Source: Paludibacteraceae bacterium
GTDB lineage: Bacteria > Bacteroidota > Bacteroidia > Bacteroidales > Paludibacteraceae
Length of the DNA stretch: 64,000 bases
Assembly (NCBI GenBank): GCA_017550335.1
Contig: JAFZPM010000049.1
Coordinates: forward strand, 1-64,000
Direction: 5' to 3'
Part shown: in pieces, positions 55,073-62,482 of the stretch
Layout: the number at the start of each line of letters is the position of its first letter
How positions within the stretch are numbered: the first letter of the stretch is position 1
Program-made: the position numbers and the translations under genes
Notes under the pieces: generated by a model
Seen by the model: the letters and a program-made list of their open reading frames with translations, nothing else
Database searches by the model: none
Told to the model about the DNA's origin: nothing

Positions 55073-55960
55073 ATGTTAACAGATCTAAATTCAGTCATGC
55101 GAGGAAAGGGACAGAAAAAGGATGTCCGTTCCACATTCAACTTGGCATCCACCAGGATGTCACGGGGAGCATCCCTCCTTTCACGAAGACTGACACACTG
55201 CCTAACGCTCACGATGATACTCCTATACAATCTGTCCGCGACATCCGCCTATGCGGTCACGACGGACAGTCTAGCGGTAGAGGAAAAAGAGGGGACGGAA
55301 TATTACCGGTTCCACGCCACGCAACTCATCCTGCCGGCCACACTGATCACCCTCGGTGCGATAGGCGTCAAGAACGAAAAGATCTGCGACCTGAAATACA
55401 ATATTAAGGAGAACATGGACCAATGGCGCGGGGAAAAACGCTGCCACATCGACAACGGACTACAATACCTCCCCGTGGCGGCCTACCTGGGACTAGACTA
55501 TATAGGCATGAAATCAAAGCACAACCTTCCCCAAAGGATAGCCGTCAGCGCCACGTCGTACACGATCATGATCGCCATCAGCGAAAGCTTCAAGCACACC
55601 GTGAAGGAAGGGCGTCCCAATAGCCCCCTCTCATTCAACTCGTTTCCCTCGGGGCACACCGCCACCGCATTCACCGGTGCGGAACTCCTTCGGATCGAGT
55701 ATGGGAACAAAATGGGTATAGCATCCTACACATTCGCCTCCGGCATAGCCTTCATGAGGCTCTTCAACAACCGACATTGGCTCAACGACGTGGTGACAGG
55801 CGCAGGCATCGGCATACTCTCCGCCAGAATAGGTTCCTGGCTACTGCCGTTAGAAACCAGGCTCTTCAAACTGGATAGGGGCAAACACAACTTGAGCGTG
55901 ATTCCCACCTGCAATCCGTCCGACCAACACTTCGGAGCAATCATTTTCGCTGAATTCTAG
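55073..55960 (+). CDS. PAP2-family membrane phosphatase
   Basis: 295 aa. The three phosphatase motifs are visible: KHTVKEGRPNSP (K-x6-RP), FPSGHTATAF (PSGH) and RHWLNDVVTGAGIG (R-x5-H-x3-D type). A signal/anchor segment lies near residues 43-60, with further helices around the motifs. It probably dephosphorylates undecaprenyl pyrophosphate or a lipid phosphate in the periplasm. A later ATG at 55100 is also possible. Confidence 0.85.
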   Translation: MLTDLNSVMRGKGQKKDVRSTFNLASTRMSRGASLLSRRLTHCLTLTMILLYNLSATSAYAVTTDSLAVEEKEGTEYYRFHATQLILPATLITLGAIGVKNEKICDLKYNIKENMDQWRGEKRCHIDNGLQYLPVAAYLGLDYIGMKSKHNLPQRIAVSATSYTIMIAISESFKHTVKEGRPNSPLSFNSFPSGHTATAFTGAELLRIEYGNKMGIASYTFASGIAFMRLFNNRHWLNDVVTGAGIGILSARIGSWLLPLETRLFKLDRGKHNLSVIPTCNPSDQHFGAIIFAEF

Positions 55961-56044
55961 GCGAAGGAAGGGCGACATTCCTCACGTTCCAAACCTTTCG
56001 AGAAAAATTTTTCAACAAAAAGTACCACGTGTCTAAAAAAATAG

Positions 56045-56052
56045 TACATTTG
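56045..56052 (+). promoter_or_regulatory. -7 promoter box upstream of the pseudouridine synthase gene
   Basis: TACATTTG, consensus, 147 bp before the start codon, implying a long leader. Confidence 0.5.
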
Positions 56053-56199
56053 CAGGGCTTGTGGAAAAGCGAGAGTGATTTTTAAGCGAAAGAATCGGGA
56101 ACGGCAATGACAAAGAAACGAATTGGCCAACCCGACGAAAAGCCTAAGTATAAATAATTACATTGTGTGTATTTTTATTTGTTTTATTAAAGATTAATT

Positions 56200-57576
56200 A
56201 TGTATCCTAACGAAGAAGAATGGCAAAAAGATTCCGGGAGGAACTACAGTGCCGAAAACAATGATGGAGAGATCCAGAAAGAGAGAAAAAGTTTCAACCC
56301 AAATTTCAGCAACGATAACCGGGTAGTTAGAAACAATGCGGACCCTTCTATGAAACGTCCTAGAAGGAGAATAGGGGAGTCAACACGCTACAACATGGAA
56401 AACGACGGTGAATACCAGAACAGTCGCCCTTACCGTCCGAACAACCGTTACAACAACGGTGGCGGATACGGCAACAACGGTGGCGGGTACAACAACGGCG
56501 GCGGATATAACAACCGCAACTACAACAACTACCGCGACAACCGTGACAACGACAACCAAGGGAACGGCAACTACGACGGTGATTATCGTCCGAACAACCG
56601 TGGCGGATACAACAACAACCGTGGCGGTGGGTACAACAACAACCGTGGCGGCGGATACAACAACAACCGCGGCGGAGGATACAACAACAACCGCGGCGGC
56701 GGGTACAACAACAACCGTGGCGGCGGGTACAACAACAACCGTGGCGGCGGATACAACAACAATAACCGCGGCGGCGGATTCAAGAAGGGTGGTAACAACA
56801 AACAATTCAAGAATATCACTAGACCAATCGAATACCGCTCCATCGTGGAGGACCCGAACGAGCAGATCCGTCTGAACAAGTTCCTCGCCAACGCAGGTAT
56901 CTGCTCACGTCGTGAGGCAGACGAACTGATCCAGGCTGGTGTCGTAACGGTTAACGGCGTGAATGTCAGCGAATTGGGAACTAAGATTCTCCGTGGCGAC
57001 AAAGTCATGATCCATGACCAGTTGGTTTCTCCGGACAAGAGAATCTACCTCTTGCTGAACAAACCGAAAGACTGCGTCACTTCCAACGACGATCCATACG
57101 CAAAGTTGACGGTGTTGGATATCGTGAAGAACGCTTGCCACGAACGTATCTACCCTGTAGGTCGTCTCGATAGGAACACGACGGGTGTGCTGCTCCTCAC
57201 CAACGACGGTGACTTGGCAGCCAAACTGACCCATCCGAAGTATAACAAGAAGAAGATTTACCAAGTAACCCTGGATAAGGGCCTTACGCAGGATGACTAC
57301 GACAAGATCATGTCGGGTATCATGTTGGAGGACGGAGAGATCAAGGCCGACGAAATCAGCTTCTTGGATGAGGACGAGCACAGAAAGATCGGTATCGAGA
57401 TCCACTCGGGAAGAAACCGTATTGTCCGCAGAATCTTCGAGCACTTGGGCTACAAGGTGGTTCGCCTGGATAGGGTCTACTTCGCAGGTTTGACGAAGAA
57501 GAACCTCAAACGCGGACAATGGAGATTCCTCTCCGAGAAGGAAGTGAATATGTTGCGCATGGGCGCATTCGAGTAA
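56200..57576 (+). CDS. RluB/RsuA-family pseudouridine synthase with long RGG/YN-rich N-terminal extension
   Basis: 458 aa. Residues 1 to about 200 are disordered and rich in N, G, Y and R, with seven to eight tandem units of the type GGGYNNNR (about residues 137-190). Then an S4 RNA-binding domain (IRLNKFLANAGICSRREADELIQAGVVTVNG) and the catalytic domain with GRLDRNTTGVLLLTNDGDLAAKLTHP (the catalytic Asp in RLDRNT) and HSGRNRIVRRIFEHLGY. It isomerises uridine in 23S or 16S rRNA. RGG-like tails are common on Bacteroidota RNA-binding proteins. It is 17 bp from purA. Confidence 0.93.
   Translation: MYPNEEEWQKDSGRNYSAENNDGEIQKERKSFNPNFSNDNRVVRNNADPSMKRPRRRIGESTRYNMENDGEYQNSRPYRPNNRYNNGGGYGNNGGGYNNGGGYNNRNYNNYRDNRDNDNQGNGNYDGDYRPNNRGGYNNNRGGGYNNNRGGGYNNNRGGGYNNNRGGGYNNNRGGGYNNNRGGGYNNNNRGGGFKKGGNNKQFKNITRPIEYRSIVEDPNEQIRLNKFLANAGICSRREADELIQAGVVTVNGVNVSELGTKILRGDKVMIHDQLVSPDKRIYLLLNKPKDCVTSNDDPYAKLTVLDIVKNACHERIYPVGRLDRNTTGVLLLTNDGDLAAKLTHPKYNKKKIYQVTLDKGLTQDDYDKIMSGIMLEDGEIKADEISFLDEDEHRKIGIEIHSGRNRIVRRIFEHLGYKVVRLDRVYFAGLTKKNLKRGQWRFLSEKEVNMLRMGAFE
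56607..56778 (+). repeat. 24-bp in-frame tandem repeats in the pseudouridine synthase gene
   Basis: Seven to eight tandem copies of a 24-bp unit (GGATACAACAACAACCGTGGCGGC-type) differing mainly at third positions. They encode the GGGYNNNR repeats and could change in number by slippage. Confidence 0.85.
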
Positions 57577-57593
57577 AATAAATTGCATATCAA

Positions 57594-58871
57594 ATGAAAG
57601 TTGACGTATTGTTAGGTCTTCAATGGGGAGACGAGGGTAAGGGAAAAGTGGTTGACGTGTTGACACCCAGCTACGACGTCGTTACTCGTTTCCAAGGAGG
57701 ACCGAATGCCGGACATACTCTCGAGTTCGAAGGTCAGAAGTATGTGTTGCGCTCGATTCCGTCAGGTATTTTCCAAGGCGGAAAGGTGAATGTGATCGGT
57801 AATGGTGTGGTGCTCGACCCTGCACTCTTCAAGAAGGAGGTGGAGGAGTTGGAGAAATCCGGCCATGACCTGAAAAGCAGATTGTACATCTCCAAGAAGG
57901 CGCACTTGATTTTACCGACCCACCGTCTGCTGGACGCCGCCTACGAATCCGCCAAGGGTTCCTCTAAGATCGGCACCACCGGCAAGGGCATCGGACCGAC
58001 CTACACGGACAAGATCAGCAGAAACGGCCTCCGCGTGGGCGACCTGCTGAATAACTTCGAGGAGAAGTATAACAAGGCTATCTCAAGACATAAGGAGATC
58101 CTAAGCCATTACGATTTCCAATACGACTTGGCTCCGATCGAGAAAGATTGGTTCGAGGGCGTACAGAAACTGAAGGAGTTCCAATTCATCGACAGCGAAT
58201 ACGAATTGAACGGCATGCTCGCCGAAGGCAAGACCATCCTCGCGGAGGGTGCCCAGGGTACCATGTTGGACGTGGACTTCGGTTCTTACCCGTTCGTGAC
58301 CTCCTCCAACACAATCTGCGCAGGCGCTTGCACAGGCTTGGGCGTCGCTCCGAACAAGATCGGTGACGTCTTCGGTATCTTCAAGGCTTACTGCACACGC
58401 GTGGGCTCTGGTCCGTTCCCTACCGAATTATTCGACGAGACCGGAAAGACGATCCGTGACCTCGGGCATGAGTACGGAGCTGTGACGGGTCGTGAGCGCC
58501 GTTGCGGTTGGATCGACCTCGTCGCCCTGAAGTACGCGGTCATGATCAACGGTGTGACCAAACTGATCATGATGAAGAGCGATGTGTTGGATGGCTTCGA
58601 TAAAATCAAGGCTTGCGTGGCCTACAAGGTGAATGGTGTCGAGACCGACGAGTTTCCTTTCGACGTGACGGAGGGCTCTGTGGAACCGATCTACCAAGAG
58701 ATGGACGGATGGAAGACTAAAATGTCAGCCATGAAGAGCGAAAACGAATTCCCAGAAGAGTTCAACGCTTACCTCGATTTCTTGGAGGATTACCTTGAAG
58801 TGCCTATCAAAATCGTCTCCGTCGGTCCAGACCGCGAACAGACGATCATCAGATACCGCGACTTTGAATAA
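57594..58871 (+). CDS. purA: Adenylosuccinate synthetase
   Basis: 425 aa, normal length. LLGLQWGDEGKGKVVD (P-loop-like), FQGGPNAGHTLEF, SSKIGTTGKGIGPTYTDK, EGAQGTMLDVDFGSYPFVTSSNT and VTGRERRCGWID are diagnostic. It converts IMP and aspartate to adenylosuccinate with GTP. It probably shares a transcript with the upstream synthase gene and ends before a hairpin repeat that can terminate transcription. Confidence 0.98.
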   Translation: MKVDVLLGLQWGDEGKGKVVDVLTPSYDVVTRFQGGPNAGHTLEFEGQKYVLRSIPSGIFQGGKVNVIGNGVVLDPALFKKEVEELEKSGHDLKSRLYISKKAHLILPTHRLLDAAYESAKGSSKIGTTGKGIGPTYTDKISRNGLRVGDLLNNFEEKYNKAISRHKEILSHYDFQYDLAPIEKDWFEGVQKLKEFQFIDSEYELNGMLAEGKTILAEGAQGTMLDVDFGSYPFVTSSNTICAGACTGLGVAPNKIGDVFGIFKAYCTRVGSGPFPTELFDETGKTIRDLGHEYGAVTGRERRCGWIDLVALKYAVMINGVTKLIMMKSDVLDGFDKIKACVAYKVNGVETDEFPFDVTEGSVEPIYQEMDGWKTKMSAMKSENEFPEEFNAYLDFLEDYLEVPIKIVSVGPDREQTIIRYRDFE

Positions 58872-58914
58872 CAGGTACGGTTGACCCGAAAAATCTTTCT
58901 GTACGATACCATCT

Positions 58915-59004
58915 CATAGGGGCGAAAAATTTTTCGATAGAATACCGTAGGGGCGAAACGATAGAATACCGTAGGGGCGAAAAATATTTCGCCCCTACAT
59001 TTTT
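58915..59004 (+). terminator. GGGGCGAAA palindromic repeat acting as a purA terminator
   Basis: Three copies of a GTAGGGGCGAAA-type half-site between purA and the transporter gene; the last forms GTAGGGGCGAAA (58971-58982) with TTTCGCCCCTAC (58987-58998) and is followed by ATTTTT, an intrinsic terminator shape. The two earlier half-sites are separated by GATAGAATACC repeats. Confidence 0.65.
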
Positions 59005-59024
59005 AAAACATAATAGATACATCT

Positions 59025-60689
59025 ATGGAATTCATCATCAATCTTTTTGCGGGTACAAACATTGCCTCGACATTGATCTACCTATGCATCACCGCCTTTT
59101 TAGGCCTCACATTAGGCAAGATATCCATCAAGGGCATTCGTTTGGGCATCGCAGGCGTCCTATTTGTGGGAATATTCCTGGCCCACGCCAAGGGCTTCTT
59201 CGGCTCCACACCGCTCGATGCGCAGATATTAGGCTTCGTAAAGGAATTCGGTCTGATACTCTTCGTCTACTCCATCGGTATCGACGTGGGTCCTCGCTTC
59301 GCGGGCTCATTCAAGAACGATGGTATGAAACTGAACCTGCTGGCCGTCGGCTACATCGTCATGGGTGTGATCGCCACGATCTGCGTCTACTACGCGACGG
59401 GTCTGGACAAGTCCGTGATCGTGGGTATCCTCTCCGGAGCCGTCACCAACACGCCTAGCTTGGGTGCCGCACAACAGGCGCTCGGCACGGACGCTTTGGG
59501 CATCGAACAATCGGGTATGGCTTATGCGATGGCTTATCCTTTCGGTGTGATCGGTATCATATCGACCATGCTCATCATCAGGGCTATCTTCAAGATAAAG
59601 GTTAAGGACGAGGCCGACAAATATACCGAGCAAATCGCCAACAACAAACGTGGCAAACTGGAAAGCGTGCAGGTGAAGGTCACCAACGCTAACCTGATCG
59701 GCAGAACCATCAGCGACTTCAAGAATATGTTCGGTCAGAACTTCGTGCTCTCCCGTGTGTTGCACAACGACCGCTTCGACATACTTCACGACGACGATGT
59801 GCTGCAGGAGGGCGACGTCCTCTTCGGTGTCTCCAACAAGGACTACGTGCCTAGCCTGGAGATGGCGGTGGGTCCCGTGGAGCTGGGCATGAAACGTGAG
59901 GTAGACGGGGCGCTGGCCATGTTCGAGGTGTTGGTCACCAACCGAAAGATCGCGGGCAGAACCATCGAGCAGATCGGTATCTACAGACGCTACGAAGCCA
60001 ATATCACCCGTATTTTCCGCGCTGGTATGGAGATTTTGCCTACACTGGATACCACGGTCGAATTGGGCGATACCGTGCGCGTGGTGGGAAAGAAAACGTT
60101 GTTGCCTGAGATCCAAAAGGAGATAGGCAACTCGCTCCAACAATTGGCCGTTCCGAACGTCGTGGCCATCTTCTTAGGCATCTTCCTCGGCATCTTGCTG
60201 GGAAGCGTACCGTTCGCTATTCCAGGACTTCCAGCCTCCGCTAAACTGGGCTTGGCCGGTGGTCCGCTGATCGTGGCGCTGATCCTTGGCCATAAGGGTA
60301 GGGTGTTCGACATCAATTTCTACATGACCCCAGGCGCGAACGCACTGATGAAGGAATTGGGCATCATCCTCTTCCTGGGTAGCGTGGGACTCTCCTCCGG
60401 TACCAATTTCGTGGAGACATTCTCTAACGGAGGCTACGTTTGGATGCTCTACGGTATGATCATCACCTTCGTGCCTGCGATACTCATTTCGGTCACCGCA
60501 CGCATCATGAAGATCAATTACCTGAAGATCTGCGGACTCCTCTCCGGCGTGACCACCAATCCGCCTGCCTTGGAGTATGCCAATTCCATCGCACCCGTGC
60601 AGGCGCAATCCACCGCCTACGCCACGGTATATCCGCTGACGATGTTCCTGCGCATCCTATCCGCTCAGATATTGGTTTTGATTCTGTAG
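59025..60689 (+). CDS. AspT/YidE/YbjL-type transporter with RCK_C domains
   Basis: 554 aa. Two halves of about five to six helices each (starting LIYLCITAFLGLTLGKISIKGIRLGIAGVLFVG and NVVAIFLGIFLGILLGSVPF) carry the duplicated membrane motif SGAVTNTPSLGAAQ and SGVTTNPPALEYAN. Between them lie two RCK_C (TrkA-C) regulatory domains (QVKVTNANLIGRTISDF ... DVLFGV and FEVLVTNRKIAGRTIEQ ... VVGKK). The family exchanges amino or organic acids; the substrate is unknown. Confidence 0.88.
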   Translation: MEFIINLFAGTNIASTLIYLCITAFLGLTLGKISIKGIRLGIAGVLFVGIFLAHAKGFFGSTPLDAQILGFVKEFGLILFVYSIGIDVGPRFAGSFKNDGMKLNLLAVGYIVMGVIATICVYYATGLDKSVIVGILSGAVTNTPSLGAAQQALGTDALGIEQSGMAYAMAYPFGVIGIISTMLIIRAIFKIKVKDEADKYTEQIANNKRGKLESVQVKVTNANLIGRTISDFKNMFGQNFVLSRVLHNDRFDILHDDDVLQEGDVLFGVSNKDYVPSLEMAVGPVELGMKREVDGALAMFEVLVTNRKIAGRTIEQIGIYRRYEANITRIFRAGMEILPTLDTTVELGDTVRVVGKKTLLPEIQKEIGNSLQQLAVPNVVAIFLGIFLGILLGSVPFAIPGLPASAKLGLAGGPLIVALILGHKGRVFDINFYMTPGANALMKELGIILFLGSVGLSSGTNFVETFSNGGYVWMLYGMIITFVPAILISVTARIMKINYLKICGLLSGVTTNPPALEYANSIAPVQAQSTAYATVYPLTMFLRILSAQILVLIL

Positions 60690-60731
60690 GGGCGAAAAAT
60701 CTTTCTCCCCTACCTTTCGCCCCTACCTTTT
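60686..60731. repeat. GGGGCGAAA palindromic repeat after the transporter gene
   Basis: GTAGGGGCGAAA at 60686-60697 pairs with TTTCGCCCCTAC at 60715-60726, followed by a T-run. It overlaps the transporter stop and abuts the end of the minus-strand DUF695-like gene, so it can act as a shared terminator. Same family as 58915-59004. Confidence 0.65.
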
Positions 60732-61388
60732 TAGCAACAAATTCTGTTCTTCCTGTTCTTTCTGTTCTTCCTGTTCCTCCTTTTCCCCCATTTCCTTCTT
60801 TTCCCACTTTTCCACCTTTGAGAAATCTTGCAGGAACCATTCCACTTTTTTCCATTGAATATCCTGCTCAATCTTATATTCCATTTCACGGGGATATTTT
60901 TCCCCTTGGATGATCGTTTGCAGATATTGGTTGACAGGCTCAGGATTATGCACCTGCCAATATGCGTTCAAAAAACCGTCACACGTTTCCCTAGCCAGAA
61001 AAAGAGCGTTGGGGTGTTTCGGATCTCCTTTAATGGCTGAATCCAGTTGAATAAACCAATCAAATACAAGGTTTGACTCCTTCGACGTTGGCATGCCTTT
61101 GTTAGCCAGATCCTTGAATTCAATCGAAAGAGAGCATGTCCAACTGAACACATCCTTATTCTTAAAGCCCCGCAGACTACTATTCACAACAACAATCGAG
61201 GGTTTATCCTCATACATGCATTCCACAACAGAAAATTTTTCTTCCGGAATCTCGACACTAACCAGCTTCGGATCCTTATCCTTTGAATACGTTTTCTTCT
61301 TCTTCCTATTCCTCTTATTCGCATAAAGATGAGGAATAAAAGATAACAAAAACAGACTGACAATCACTATGACCGATACAATATACAT
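60723..61388 (-). CDS. DUF695-like protein with N-terminal membrane anchor
   Basis: 221 aa. One N-terminal helix (about residues 3-20), a lysine-rich linker, then a domain with SIVVVNSSLRGFKNKDVFSWTCSLSIEF, ESNLVFDWFIQLDSAI and ETCDGFLNAYWQVHNPEPVNQYLQT that I associate with the DUF695 pattern. The C-terminus is a low-complexity EEQEEQKEQEEQ stretch produced by short DNA repeats. Function unknown. The family assignment is moderate. Confidence 0.6.
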   Translation of the reverse strand: MYIVSVIVIVSLFLLSFIPHLYANKRNRKKKKTYSKDKDPKLVSVEIPEEKFSVVECMYEDKPSIVVVNSSLRGFKNKDVFSWTCSLSIEFKDLANKGMPTSKESNLVFDWFIQLDSAIKGDPKHPNALFLARETCDGFLNAYWQVHNPEPVNQYLQTIIQGEKYPREMEYKIEQDIQWKKVEWFLQDFSKVEKWEKKEMGEKEEQEEQKEQEEQNLLLKR

Positions 61389-61489
61389 ATCTCTAAATTT
61401 TATATTAATCGTTTAATATTCAATATTTTGTAAAATTACATTCTTCTCGGCATGGATTGATGAGGGTTTGGATAATCCTAGCCTAACCT

Positions 61490-62443
61490 TTATTTTTTTA
61501 ATATAATTGAATCATCAGCAAAATTAAATTCAGAATTATGGTTTCGTAAATAAATAGACATATAGTCTAAAATTTCATAAATAGACTTGTCTTCAGTTGA
61601 CTTCCAAATATACTGATCTTGTTTATTTTTATAAATATATCCAATATCTCTACCGGGAGCGATTAAATTATTTGTTTGAGTATAAAGGAAAACACTATCG
61701 GCATTCCCACCTGCTGATATTACGAAATCAATAACCGTATCATTTATATAAACTTTTATGCTATCAGACATTATATCCAATCGTAATTCTTTTTTTATTG
61801 AATCAAATTCTCCATCAATTTTTTTTGGCCTTACATAATGAATGTCAGCATTGTACGAACCTATCCATTGATCTTTATATACTGAATCTATCACGTTCAT
61901 TATTCTCCATACAGCAGCTGTCATAGAATCTACATATCCATCATACTCTTTATATTCAAGTAAGATATGAGGTTCCCCTTGGGGCCCAAGAAGATAGAAG
62001 TCGCTATTCCATACTATTTTTTTCCCTTCTTCTTCAATTGATAACACTCCAAAATCTTTATTTAAAATATCATCAGTCACATCTTCTCTTAAATCTTTAA
62101 GACCAATTAGTTTTATTTTACCAGGACCTAAATACTTTGAATAAAACAGATAAGTTCCTGTTATGCATAGACATCTAAAAATAATACTATCTTTTTTTAT
62201 AGTTAACGAATATTCGTTATTTTCCTCATGCAATTCATCTTCAAAATCCTCTCGCCCGTAATACACCCCTTCCCAATTATATAGGGTATCAAATTCCGAC
62301 ACATAAGAAGCTAAACTATCCGAGGCATCGGCATTGTCAGAATTTTGATTGGCATATCCGCAACTGTTCATGACCAAAAGAGACAAAAGAACAACTATAC
62401 AGATTATTAAATATTTGTTTGAATTGAATTGTTTTTCCTTCAT
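61490..62443 (-). CDS. AT-rich orphan lipoprotein, function unknown
   Basis: 317 aa from the ATG at 62443, with a signal peptide and lipobox (LLVMNSC). The mature protein is beta-rich and polar with no recognised family; segments such as TGTYLFYSKYLGPGKIKLIG and WNSDFYLLGPQGEPHI suggest repeated strand pairs. The gene is much more AT-rich than both neighbours, a sign of recent acquisition or relaxed codon bias. Confidence 0.6.
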   Translation of the reverse strand: MKEKQFNSNKYLIICIVVLLSLLVMNSCGYANQNSDNADASDSLASYVSEFDTLYNWEGVYYGREDFEDELHEENNEYSLTIKKDSIIFRCLCITGTYLFYSKYLGPGKIKLIGLKDLREDVTDDILNKDFGVLSIEEEGKKIVWNSDFYLLGPQGEPHILLEYKEYDGYVDSMTAAVWRIMNVIDSVYKDQWIGSYNADIHYVRPKKIDGEFDSIKKELRLDIMSDSIKVYINDTVIDFVISAGGNADSVFLYTQTNNLIAPGRDIGYIYKNKQDQYIWKSTEDKSIYEILDYMSIYLRNHNSEFNFADDSIILKK

Positions 62444-62482
62444 CTTGTCTACCATTTCGTATTAGGATAATTGAAAAACATA

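Noticed and set aside
56380..56875. Frames in the other registers of the GGGYNNNR repeat
   Set aside because: They read as poly-valine/threonine low complexity, produced by repeating the 24-bp unit in the wrong register.
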